DNA of 64,000 nt from Plicaturopsis crispa FD-325 SS-3 (Eukaryota > Basidiomycota > Agaricomycetes > Amylocorticiales > Amylocorticiaceae). Under the pieces are notes generated by a model. It saw only the letters and a list, made by a program, of their open reading frames with translations. It was not told the origin of the DNA and did not search any database. Of the stretch, positions 12,301-22,649 are shown piece by piece (positions within the stretch are counted from its first letter, which is position 1; each line of letters opens with the position of its first letter). A program made the position numbers and the translations under genes. The stretch lies in NCBI GenBank assembly GCA_000827205.1, contig KN832559.1, forward strand, positions 1,462,148 through 1,526,147, in the 5' to 3' direction.

Positions 12301-12829
12301 TGTTCGCTACGGTCATCGGAAGCTTCCAGTAGACCGTCATCATCCCTCTACTGGTCATCATGGAGCTTGACGGGCTCTCGAGCAACACGACAGCGCTCGG
12401 CGAGGCGGCCCAGAGTGCGATCTCGTACATCACCGCCCACATCCGCACGCATTCGAACTCCCTCAAAGTCCAGACTTCGAAGGAAACTACCTGACGACGC
12501 TCAGCGTACGCGCGGTACAGATCAAGTTCGATGACGGATCCTCATGGCAGAGGAGCATGGACGATCTCATTCTCAAGGCTGCCATCTGGCAAGACGAGCA
12601 CTGAGTTGATCACTTTGCCCTTCTACAGAGCAAGACTGCCTACAAAAATATGTCTACTGCTGTCAAAGTCGTTCTGCTGAGTCTTGACCGCAGCCGTGAG
12701 TTTCATCCAATCTGTTCTATCTGCGCGTTGCTGATGTTTCACATTTCAGTTCGTTTGAAAGCAAGGTCGCGTCAACTGCCCGCCGCTAACGAAAAAGACC
12801 TCGCGTCTATTTTGACTCCGGGTCGCTGA
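9351..12829 (+). pseudogene. SMG6/EST1-like PIN-domain gene, apparently decayed
   Basis: SMG6/EST1A proteins act in nonsense-mediated decay and telomere maintenance, and the C-terminal PIN domain is the endonuclease. Visible parts are an N-terminal exon (FDHRKDGPVCFSVLARPNA, about 9560), an EST1 14-3-3/TPR-like region (KYNIIIRLWTHAFHKLLEAL; LGLLSREVEGEDLRAVYHF; SMTCLHPFSTSRESVLP) at about 9850-11000, a long variable part, and a PIN domain from about 12240 (ILVVDTNILLSSL, VIMELDGL, DLILKAAIWQDEH, VVLLSLDRS, LRLKARSRQLPAANEKDLAS) ending at 12827-12829. The frame is broken four times: a one-base loss in a G-run near 11913 (KVRQW to EQIQREED), TAG where family members have Trp near 12332, a one-base loss in a G-run near 12483 (before NYLTTLSVR), and TGA for Trp near 12603. 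Acidic PIN residues remain. Both shifts are G3 to G2, so sequencing error must be excluded. Intron boundaries near the N-terminus are uncertain. Confidence 0.7.
11121..11209. repeat. Imperfect inverted repeat (42-nt arms, 5-nt loop) inside the SMG6-like gene
   Basis: The left arm is 11121-11162, the loop 11163-11167 and the right arm 11168-11209. The inner 17 nt of each arm pair perfectly (CACCACTTGCAGATGGG) and the outer 25 are about half to two-thirds identical. Both strands encode a similar peptide (EGDFxxxxPLADGxxPSASG), as expected if the segment arose by inverted duplication of coding sequence. It lies in the variable linker of the protein. Confidence 0.85.
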
Positions 12830-14755
12830 GCCATCGCAAGGAGTCTGTCAGCATTGAATGCAATCTCTCGGATCCTCAGGTTTCGACCGTAACTCGCCCA
12901 CTGTTTGCCCCGTAGCGGTAGCCATCGATGCTGGACAGGCCTCACCATCTAACTCTTCAGTGGCATATGTTGGCTATACTTCGTTCAATCCAATCCTCAC
13001 ATCACATATCCGCACGTTCCTTGTTTTGTCGTCACTGTATACCATAGCATGTATGTTTGTATTACCATGTACATTAATGAATTACTGGTTTCCGCCAGGC
13101 CACAAATCCTAGGATCACGGCGGTACTTTTGGCGACGCGGACGCGTCCGAGCGCGCGGCGAATCACGTGTAACCGCGATACGCGTTGTTGAACAATTCAA
13201 CGGTGTCGTGTTATTTGTTCCTTGCGATCGTCGTATAAAGTCTCGACGCCCTTTGTCCCTGTCCTCCACGCACCCCAACCATATCTGCAGTTGGGAGTTG
13301 GTGGAGAAGCCTCTAGCGGCCTATTCGCGGGGTGCGTTCCCTCTCCTTGGACACTGCCGTCCTTCGCATTTCCTCCTCTCATTCCTTTTGTCCTATGCAG
13401 GTGCTTCGAGTCCTTGGCTATCAGCATGCCTCTCCTCACAGTGCATATTCATGGTTTTGGAACTAATTCCTTTGCTGATAGTGACGTGTATAGCTCTGTG
13501 ATGCAGCAAAGGATGGAATGTTGGGCGAGCAGCATGCAAGCATCTTTCAGTGAGTGTGTATACTAGTTTTTCTGCCACCTCTCCCCCCACATGCGCGCCT
13601 TTGATCGCCTAGCGACCTCTCGAGCAGATCGGGCGCGCACCTCCTTATCCCTTGCTGTCTTGATTGCCGAGTTCTCTTGTGAATTGACTGACCGCCAATT
13701 CACAGATATTCGATGTTTTGCCGTAGACTCCTTTTTCTGTAATGTGAGTTTATCTCTTCCAAGTCATGAGTCCTGCTGCCTGTATCCGCTACGCGAACTC
13801 GACGCAACGGGACTGCGGGCGGATGCAGGCAGCCCCTGCCCTCTTGAACATACGATCATTGCTAACTGTGTTTAATTCCAAGCGCAGTCCACGGCGTCAC
13901 AACAGCCCGCACGGCGAGCATAGACACTGCTGTCATCATCGGAGCTACCGACAATACGTGGTCCACCTGGTATGTGTTTTTCTCTTTTCTTCTTCTTTCC
14001 CTTTTCTATCTCGGGGGCTACAACATCAGTACGAACGTCCGCCCCTGGACGGCGGAAAGTGTTGCTGCCCTTTTCTCCATCATCTTCGGCTTATTTTCCC
14101 CCCTGCCATTTAACCCTCGACTAACACTATTTCTCTTCATCAGTACAAACAGCCTGCCTGTATCACTGTACTTGCATTCATGTGTACACCCCAACGTTGC
14201 CCGCAGCCTTGTGTTTTTATGTGAGTCTGTTTCTCACGCGAACCACGCCAATTGCACTCGCTACGCGAACTCGACGCAACGGGACTGCGGGTGGGTGCAG
14301 GCGGCTCAGTTTAACTAATCCTCTACTGAATGCATTGCTGATGGCGGTTTATTCTTACTTTGCTACCCCAACGACTGCTGTGATTGCCTTGAAAGTTGAG
14401 ACCCAGGTCAGTTTCGCAAGAATACTTGCGTTACCCATGGACTTCCCGAGTAATGTTTTCTCCCTCTCCGTTGCAGACCAAAACTGTCTTCGTTAGATAG
14501 ATAAAGGCTCAGATGAACTGTTAGCATTGCACCACATTAAGAGGCTACCATATTGCTACGTAGTGGAGACAGGATGCTACCGATCTTGCTAGGCAACTAT
14601 CTTCATGTCCTTTAGTTCCAAGTCAACGCACACCTGGTTGCATACGTGCTTCCTCTGAAAGTTTTCCACTCCGTCTGCACCAAGATCACGCCACGCTTCA
14701 CCAGGGAGAGTATCCCTATTCGTTTTAAAATGCTCAGTGTCGCTTCACAGTACCA
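12830..14755. other. No supported gene; contains a 33-nt direct repeat
   Basis: Several small plus-strand frames (about 13400-14500) end at plausible GT donors, which could suggest a many-exon gene, but the peptides match nothing I know. A perfect 33-nt direct repeat lies within. 14500-14755 is 3' flank of the minus-strand kinase paralog. Confidence 0.4.
13787..14291. repeat. Pair of perfect 33-nt direct repeats, 472 nt apart
   Basis: Copy 1 is 13787-13819 and copy 2 is 14259-14291. Both begin CGCTACGCGAACTCGACGCA and read RYANSTQRDCG in the same relative frame. Flanking bases are only weakly similar. Each copy follows a GTGAGT-like donor by a few tens of bases. This may be a relic of a segment duplication. 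Confidence 0.75.
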
Positions 14756-15652
14756 TTAAGGAGTAGAGACGCACGAGTGAGTGATTGTATCGAAGACGAT
14801 GGGGATACCGTCATCTCCGAGAAAGTCTGCCGATAAATCACGCAACAGTGAGTTACCGATAGCACTGAGATGAATGGTAAGTAATACTCACAGCATATAT
14901 CTGTGCATACAGACGCAACCCTTTCGTCCGGCTCGGAAAACAAGGAGTCGTGGTCGGTAGCAGTGTCGAAGTCCGATGAAGAGGATACAAGCGTATAGTG
15001 TGAGAATGCGTGCAGAGTGGCAGCGATTGCATCACCGTGCTCGATAGAATAGCCCGTTACGTGCTTTACTTGCGTAGACTTGGTGGCGGGGAAGCACAGC
15101 CAACGTTGATGGCTTTCGCAATCTTCTGCAACCATCATAGACGTGAAACGAAGTTCTGCAATTACAAACCTGCTCTCAGTCAAATACTCGGGCGTCTTGA
15201 GAATGTCTCACCTGGGACTGGTACACCCTTTTGAGCCGCTAGGTATTGGAAACCTGAGAGATGGTCGGAGTCTTCCTTGTTCCGAATGAGGAGTCGGAAG
15301 AAACACGAGTCTTCGCATGCGTCTCGCCTGAAGAGGCCCCAGTCGACGCCGGGAATTGTACATGCAAACCAGTCCTCACTGCCTTTATTTCCTTCGTTGG
15401 AGTTACGGTTCGGTTTGGTCATCTACATTGTCGTCTTCGGTCAGTAAAAACCACTTCCAATTGCATGGAAATTGGACGCACTCGAGCCAAACTATAAGGT
15501 CCAAGCCGCTTGGAAGGTCCGTTCTCAATTACCACTACAGCTGTTGCGAGAGCAGCGGAAAAGGCACAGAGTTGCCCGTCCATGGTCGTCGCAATGGTCT
15601 CCCGGATAGTGATTTCACGACCACTGGAGAATTCAATGGATGGCATGATCAT
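14756..15652 (-). CDS. Divergent alpha-type protein kinase paralog, incomplete domain
   Basis: Exons from the Met at 15652 read through IPGVDWGLFRRDACEDSCFF and a stretch WLCFPATKSTQV...HVTGYSIEHGD...LHAFSHYTL (about 15100-14980). An intron then leads to FLGDDGIPIVFDTITHS and the stop at 14756-14758. The WL..P...KxxTG..A..aFsHf and G...L.D..THS patterns match the alpha-kinase catalytic fold of the neighbour at 15704-18187. It lacks a recognisable ATP-lysine segment, such as the neighbour's VYAAKCF, and stops before the zinc-binding H...C...C tail. It is therefore a pseudokinase or a decaying duplicate. The N-terminal exon joins are uncertain. It starts only 51 nt after the neighbour's stop on the same strand, so the two may have been one tandem-duplicated unit. 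Confidence 0.5.
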
Positions 15653-15703
15653 TCCTATGCATACGACGTAAGTATTGTACTACATGTACAGCAAACTTGG
15701 ACC

Positions 15704-18187
15704 CTAGGCTTCACTTTTCAGATCTGCATCGTCATTGGTACTGGAATCATCGGAGTTGCTCGGGTGGGCCCGCAAGAGCTGGCTGGCAATCTCACTAGCG
15801 CTCTCCCCAGGACCTAGCCCCGGAGAGTTATGACGGAGGTGACGGAGTCCCTCGTCGGCTTCGATAGCAGCGTCGAGAATATCCTCGCAAGATGTAAGTC
15901 GGAGGTTTGAGCAAAGCGTGTTGCATGCGTGCTGCTGAGCGAAGTCTTTGATTCCGGGAAATCCTCGGTCTCCAATTCCAGACATTCCAGTACGCCTGCG
16001 AGAAAGGGTTCAGCTACTGATATTACTACAGAGGCAAGGAGAAAGGGTACATACGTGTGGGTCATGAGGTCGAGCAACACAAGATCATCAGTCCCAGATA
16101 CCCCCTGGACAGTTTTAGGAACTCGGATGCCTTACAATGACTGTAGGTTCAGCGAACAAGTATTTTAAACGTCGAACACTCAGAATTCCGTACCTTGTAT
16201 ATCGACAAGGACCAGCGTAGCATCGGATTCCATGAGCGAAAAATGTGCCAGTGCATCACATGTGTAGCCCAATAATTTGCTGTTTGCGCCGGCGTGGTTG
16301 GTCCCCGAAAACTTCGAGATAGTCGTTGTCGGGAGCATGGGATCGACCAGCCATGCATGGCCCTTGCGCTCCCCAGAAGTGACCGTGAATAAGGCACTCT
16401 GGGAGACTCGGATATCTACGAGCGTTAATGGTCAGCATCAGACATGAGCGCTGAAGGCACGTCATGTTACTCGCCGGCGATGCCAATCTTCAATGCCTTG
16501 GCCCTGTCAATGAAGGTGTCGCAGAGAGATTGTGCAACCGTGAGCACGATAAGCTCCTTCTGGAGAGCTTCAGCATTTTCGGAAGCTGTAGGTGGTTGCG
16601 AACCAAGTCCAATGTTGTAGAAGCATTTTGCTGCGTAAACACTCTCGTTGTAGGCAAGCTAAAGAAAATCTTATTGACGACTCGGAGTAAATCAAGAAAC
16701 AGAAAGTGACGTACACGAAACATGTTCTTTGTTGTCCCGGAGGCAGACTTGTTATCGTTTACCATGACCTCAAACGGTTCGTCGGCTTGAATTAGAGTCG
16801 TGCTCCCGTCCGATTCCATCGAGCAGGTGGTTCTCACGACCGTATACGCAGTGGCCACATTGAGTGTGGTGTCATAGCGATGTCTGGAGACAGTATCCAA
16901 TGCCCGGGCCTTTGCAGCAGGCACTAGCTGAGTACCTAGATTTTTGCGTCAGTTTTTGGTGGTACACAGCAGATATATGAACAAACATACCATTCGGAGT
17001 TGACATGGAGAGGGTTGCCTTGCGTTTTTGGCTATGGTTGGCAAGAGTTGTCCCAGTTTCCGTCTAGTTGCAGATGAAAAGTTAGCGAAACCCGACGTTC
17101 GCAATAACACTTCCAAAAGGAGACTTACATCGACTTTTTCGCCACATAAGATTATATGGGCGTGAAGGTTCAAAGTGCGTGAAGCAACGTGGCTCTTGGA
17201 TATGACATGATCAATGTTATCAGCCCGAATGGTATTATACCAGAGATCCCCAAGTGTGCCCCTAGTTAGAGAGGGGTCGATCTTGGTTTTCGGCAGCTCG
17301 TACATGAGCGTGATATCATCACTACATCAGAGACTTCAGTCAGACGGGATAGTATTAGAAAACACAACGACAGAGCGACAACGTACTCCGACATGAGCCT
17401 TCGATTCAAGACATGCAATCCCGCAAGCTGGCTGTCGACCTCCGTTCGGATGTTCTCCTCTATCTCAGAAAATGGAGAACTAAGGGGGTACATTTTTCCG
17501 TAGGGAATCAGCGTGAAGTTGGGGCCCTTGACGCCTCCGGCTGCCCAGCGTACTTGAAACTTCGTGACCTAGTCACAGTCAGCTATCTAAAGCTATAACG
17601 AATACCCAAAGATGCCCTACTTTCAAGAATAGCATAACTACCTTGCTCGTAGCCGATCTCGATGCTTTGGCGCCGAACGGGACAGAGGGTACTTTAGGTC
17701 CCTGCAGAGGTCCTCCCGCAGAGCTGCCAACAGCATGATGATAGCTGTTACGCATGGTCTGGTGAACTTGCTCCGCCTCGATGATGTCCTGCAAGATTTG
17801 GCCATGAATTAGATAAGGCCGTGCAGACTCCAAGTTATTGATCGTGCTTACCATCTCCGATGCTTCCCGAGTGCGGACCTGAGGGAGGGCGGCCTTGTGG
17901 GCACGAGGATTGGGTGCATTATGAAACGCCTGGTCCACCGCGGCACCAAGGTCATTGTCTAGGTAGAGAAAAGACGATGTTAGTATAACAAAATGCAAGC
18001 AGGAAAGACATGTACCGTATTGACGACAGATGCCACAAGGACTTTCTTGCAAAAACGGATACAATCTACCGCACGCGTCGCATTGAGTGCCTAGGTCGCC
18101 ACTGGCGAGACCACCTCTGAGGCAGGCAGCGCATTGGTCGGCAGTAAGAAGTCGGAACGATTTTGAGCAGCCTTTGCAGTGAGGCAT
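15704..18187 (-). CDS. vWKA-like alpha-type protein kinase with N-terminal Cys-rich module
   Basis: Alpha-kinases are atypical Ser/Thr kinases; this subtype is expanded in mushrooms. The protein starts MPHCKGCSKSFRLL (ATG at 18185-18187) with a Cys-rich zinc-binding-like block (CKGC, CAAC, CDACG, CGIC). A low-complexity middle follows. The kinase domain contains VYAAKCFYNIG (likely ATP lysine), DTFIDRAKALKIGIAG, HAWLVDPMLPTTTISKFSGT (about 16340), CDALAHFSLMES, DIQGVSGTDDLVLLDLMTHT and the C-terminal GIKDFAQQHACNTLCSNLRL zinc motif, and ends at 15704. All junctions I checked keep phase, for example ATACAAG|GTACGG joining to CAG|GGGTATC. The gene is complete. A truncated paralog follows it on the same strand. 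Confidence 0.8.
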
Positions 18188-19408
18188 CAGGATGAAGGGT
18201 AGGTGCTGGACGATCAAAGTGAAAAACTTACGCCCACTATTTAAGTGAAAATTGTGCGGCAAACACCGTTGCGGAGTCAAGAGGATGTCCTGGGGATATG
18301 CGCACATAGCCAAGAGCCACGGACGCCGGCGCATAGCTGAAACAGGGCATGCACATGCTGCACGGGGTTCCATTGCCTGGAAAATGAGCAGGGGCGAAGC
18401 CCGAATCTCAGACACTCTATGGCTTACAGATTCGAAAGGTCGCTTACCGAGTGGATACCTATAATGAGGCCAACGGGCATCTACCGCAAAAATTACGGTG
18501 TGAGTTGCGCTCGTGCATGTACGTATGGTGGCGTTTTCTGGAGATAGTAGCGGTATGTGAGAAACGAAGAAGGCGGTGACATGGCAAATTTGGCTTACCT
18601 GAAAGCACTCAAATGTGGGTCGTGTCTGAGTCTCTTAACAACGCATCTCCATGCAGGCCGCGCAATCAACCATGAATATATCACGGTGTGAACTGAAGCT
18701 GTACCGTCAATTCTTCGGATATGCGGTTGTGTTCAGGGGAGTCAGCTTACTTCAAATTGAGTGTAGCCAGAGACCGGAAGGTGCAGCAGTGCAGCCATAG
18801 ATTTGTACCGTCAGCAGTGTTGGAACGGTTGGTACAGACGAGAAGACGAAGGGACGTGGATGCTTTGGAGAGATTAGGACTAGTGAATTGTCAGCCTGGT
18901 CTCGTTGCATAGCAGGAACACCTATAAGCACTAGGACTCAACTTGATCGGAGCCCGTGTCCAAGTTTCAGGGTTATTGACCCGTAAGTGGACTGGAACAC
19001 AGTAATCGCGGCTCGCCGCAACAGCACCGCGAGACCGCTGTTTTCGTGGGTGGCAGGAAATCGTAAGGGGAAGGAAATTGATCTTGAATCTATATCTAAG
19101 ATTGTAGGAGTTTGTGTGGTGAACTGGATGAGGATGTGTGTTAGGCGAGTGACTGGATGGCGGCATACGCAATGTGAATACTAACATACTAACAACTCAA
19201 AGTACTCCAACGGTTGGTTGGATTTACCACTGAATGGGCCTTGAATAGGTTGAATGAGTGCATTAAAATGCCGACTTATTGGATGGCAGAGGTCAGAGGT
19301 CAGAGTCGACACCAAAGGAGCACATCAGGAGCAAAGATAATTGAAACACGCGCCGGCGGCTGCGCACGAACGTGAAGTCGACGTGTCCTCATGGCCAATT
19401 ATATCGTG
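18188..19408. other. No supported gene upstream of the alpha-kinase
   Basis: The reading frame of the kinase stays open upstream of 18187 up to about 18415, but this part lacks family features and is probably 5' UTR. The remaining sequence shows only small unsupported frames. Confidence 0.5.
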
Positions 19409-19647
19409 TACCGTGGCCAGGGAGTCCAAGGTTAGATTTTCAATTTCCGACGCGCGACTCTCGTTTTTGAAGTCTTGGGCGCTTGCACTTCCACTGTATT
19501 AACCTCAAATACATCGATTTTTTCGGTGTCCAGCGCCTCCTGGACGTCACAAATACGCTGCCTGACGCGCAAATGTTGCAGAAATTGCCGAGAAAGAGCG
19601 GGAGGAGGCGACATTGCCCTTGGTGAGACTCCCAGACCCGTGGGAAA
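19409..19647 (+). repeat. Left arm of a 239-bp inverted repeat
   Basis: This is the reverse complement of 20573-20811 with only three differences, all transitions (about 98.7% identity). The minus strand of this arm is open and encodes a peptide ending in TSKTRVARRKLKI; the right arm encodes the same peptide with one stop. The arm begins CCGTGGCCAGGGAGTCC just inside position 19409. Confidence 0.95.
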
Positions 19648-19760
19648 ACGCCATTTCCTTTTCCGCGTGATGCCTTTACATTCCATTCATTCTTGCTCTC
19701 AAATTTGATTGAGTCCTCTGCATATTGGAGGGGGTACTACGAGAAAAGACTCTGAGTGAC

Positions 19761-19840
19761 ATCCAGCATGAAAACCATCCGAATATGATTTCTGTGTCGC
19801 AGGGAACGATGAAATTTACCTCCTACCTTCGCGCCTCGAC
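19761..19840 (+). repeat. 80-nt direct repeat, left of the assembly gap
   Basis: This is identical base for base to 20477-20556 on the other side of the run of N. It begins ATCCAGCATGAAAACC. Identity right up to both gap edges is the usual sign of two contig ends that overlap but were not merged. Confidence 0.95.
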
Positions 19841-20476
19841 NNNNNNNNNNNNNNNNNNNNNNNNNNNNNNNNNNNNNNNNNNNNNNNNNNNNNNNNNNNN
19901 NNNNNNNNNNNNNNNNNNNNNNNNNNNNNNNNNNNNNNNNNNNNNNNNNNNNNNNNNNNNNNNNNNNNNNNNNNNNNNNNNNNNNNNNNNNNNNNNNNNN
20001 NNNNNNNNNNNNNNNNNNNNNNNNNNNNNNNNNNNNNNNNNNNNNNNNNNNNNNNNNNNNNNNNNNNNNNNNNNNNNNNNNNNNNNNNNNNNNNNNNNNN
20101 NNNNNNNNNNNNNNNNNNNNNNNNNNNNNNNNNNNNNNNNNNNNNNNNNNNNNNNNNNNNNNNNNNNNNNNNNNNNNNNNNNNNNNNNNNNNNNNNNNNN
20201 NNNNNNNNNNNNNNNNNNNNNNNNNNNNNNNNNNNNNNNNNNNNNNNNNNNNNNNNNNNNNNNNNNNNNNNNNNNNNNNNNNNNNNNNNNNNNNNNNNNN
20301 NNNNNNNNNNNNNNNNNNNNNNNNNNNNNNNNNNNNNNNNNNNNNNNNNNNNNNNNNNNNNNNNNNNNNNNNNNNNNNNNNNNNNNNNNNNNNNNNNNNN
20401 NNNNNNNNNNNNNNNNNNNNNNNNNNNNNNNNNNNNNNNNNNNNNNNNNNNNNNNNNNNNNNNNNNNNNNNNNNNN
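19841..20476. other. Assembly gap (636 N)
   Basis: Unresolved bases. Because the flanks are the same 80 nt, the true gap may be zero or negative. If so, the arms of the inverted repeat would be separated by only about 209 bp. Confidence 0.99.
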
Positions 20477-20556
20477 ATCCAGCATGAAAACCATCCGAAT
20501 ATGATTTCTGTGTCGCAGGGAACGATGAAATTTACCTCCTACCTTCGCGCCTCGAC
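20477..20556 (+). repeat. 80-nt direct repeat, right of the assembly gap
   Basis: Exact copy of 19761-19840, as described for the left member. Confidence 0.95.
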
Positions 20557-20572
20557 GCGTCGTTCGGACTAG

Positions 20573-20811
20573 TTTCCCACGGGTCTGGGAGTCTCACCAA
20601 GGGCAATGTCGCCTCCTCCCGCTCTTTCTCGGCAATTTCTGCAACATTTGCGCGTCAGGTAGCGTATTTGTGACGTCCAGGAGGCGCTGGACACCGAAAA
20701 AATCGATGTATTTGAGGTTAATATAGTGGAAGTGCAAGCGCCCAAAACTTCAAAAACGAGAGTCGCGCGTCGGAAATTGAAAATCTAACCTTGGACTCCC
20801 TGGCCACGGTA
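20573..20811 (-). repeat. Right arm of the 239-bp inverted repeat
   Basis: Pairs with 19409-19647. The outer end lies 154 nt before the ATG of the integrase-core gene. The three differences between the arms are C/T or G/A but are not in CpG context, so they do not look like repeat-induced point mutation. Confidence 0.95.
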
Positions 20812-20965
20812 ATCGTGGGACGAGCACTGACTTGGAGGCCGCGAAGCGCCTGCTTTCATTGCTTTGAAGACCCTGCGGCTCCCGCCTCCTATGCCGACAG
20901 CCTGGAATTGTTATGACATAGGTGTCGTCTGCACAAAGACCTCCGACTTACACTGGCCGAGGTAG

Positions 20966-22593
20966 ATGGCTCCTTCAAATAATGTAGATGGAAACAATCA
21001 GCACGGACCTCCAATTCGTAAGTTCTCTCTGACATCCATATGCCAGTGAGCTCCTTTCACTAACTTACGAGTTTGTGTGAATCGCATAGTGAAGCAGTAC
21101 CCGCAATTGAAGAGTATATTGCAGGAGTATCACAACGCTCGTATGGACCAAGGGACTATGGTCTTGCGCCTCGTAAAGGAGCACCAAATTAGTATGAGGT
21201 ATGAGCATCCGTATTCACGATGTCGGCCGTGCAGTGTCGTGCTCCTCAGACATACTCACAATTTTCGGACAGTATACGCAGCTTGCAACGATGCATTACC
21301 CATTTATCGATCCAGACACCGCGCAAAACCGGTCTTTCGGAAGAAGAGTTTGGCATTGCGATTGTGCAGAAACTAAAGGAGGATCCGCTCGGACGATGGG
21401 GTTATCGCAAAGTCCAGGAAAAGCTTGCCCTTGACGGGATTCACATTCCACGGTGTGTAACCATGTACACTCGTCAGCATTTCAAGTTCTAACAGGTTGA
21501 ATTTGTACAAGGGACTATATCCAGAACTTCATGCAGGCCCGTGACAAGGAAGCGGCCCTAGCGCGGAATCCAACCTCTAAACAAATGCATCGGAAGGGAT
21601 TGTGGTCTGCCGGTCCAAATGAAGAATGGGGCGGAGACGGTCACGAGAAGATATTGGAGGAGATGGGGATCTCAATATGGGGATTAGTGGACAAAGCTTC
21701 TCGTCTCGAGCTAGGGTTGTGGGCCGTGCCCAGCTCGCGCACGCCGGAGGTGCCCGTTGCACTTTATCTACTTACCGTTAAGAAGCGGAAGGGTAAGCAA
21801 GTTTTTATCTCGGTGCTCTAAGATGTTCTAACGACCGCATTGGTTTTCTGCATTGGTTTTCTGGAACCACTCAGGGATTCCGATACAGCTTCTCACTGAC
21901 AAGGGCTCCGAGACGGGGCAGGTTGCAGCGCTTCAAACTACACTACGGTATGTTTACCTGCCATGATGAATTTGTGTTCAACTCATATAGATTCTATGAA
22001 GTCTGCGTTATAGGCCTGCCCTGGACGTGGACGAATTGCCTGCGCACCGCTTTGTCAAGAGTGTGTATAACATTGTGCGCGAGCGCGCATGGCGCCCCTT
22101 GTTCCACACGGAGCTTCAAAACATTTTAGTCGCTTGGAAAGAAGGGCAGCTTGGCGCAGGATACCATCCTCTCGACGAACGTCACCAGTATGTGTTTCTA
22201 TCTATTATGTGCTATTGTGCTTAACGAGACTCGTGCAGAGATTTTGCTGTCTGGATATGGTCCCAGATAGTGCAATTGCGTCTGGATCTTTTTGTGCGGG
22301 AAAGGAACGCGCACAAGATTCGGAAGCAAAAAAACACGTACCTGCCCTCTGGTGGGTCTGCAAATGACTTCTACGACTTTCCCGGGCGGTGGGGTGGTAC
22401 TGATATGCTGATTCCGGTCGACGAGACCGAGATAGACTTGCTCTTGGCACAACATTTACCTCCTCGTCTATTCCAGTTTGCTTCTGAGGAAGGGCACGCA
22501 CTCGCTGAACTTACTTTCCAAAAGATAGGCAGACCGCCGTTGACAGTACTGACCGGATGGAATGTTTTTCGTACGATGATATCCGCTGTATGA
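20966..22593 (+). mobile_element. Integrase-core (DDE) gene of the dispersed basidiomycete type, looks whole
   Basis: The spliced product begins MAPSNNVDGNNQHGPP (ATG 20966-20968) and continues KQYPQLKSILQEYHNARMDQ. A wing-like DNA-binding stretch follows (DPLGRWGYRKVQEKLALDG, about 21390), then an rve-like catalytic core: GGDGHEKI (first Asp), LLTDKGSE (second Asp) and NIVRERAWR (Glu), and a C-terminal domain with NAHKIRKQKNTYLPSG. It ends at the TGA at 22593. At least five introns with good consensus interrupt it, which is unusual for an active element and points to a resident, possibly domesticated gene. No reverse transcriptase, gag or LTR was seen nearby, so an LTR-element origin is not supported here. 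Recognition is from memory of the mushroom 'integrase core domain' family. Confidence 0.7.
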
Positions 22594-22649
22594 TACATCA
22601 ACAAATACATATGCGTATATACTTGAAAATAAGCCATGTGGGCCTCTCC

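Noticed and set aside
19409-20811. Differences between repeat arms as RIP mutation
   Set aside because: Only three transitions in 239 bp and none in a CpG or TpCpG context.
20966-22593. Integrase gene as a remnant of an LTR retroelement
   Set aside because: No reverse transcriptase, protease or gag motif and no long terminal repeats were seen on either side within the window.
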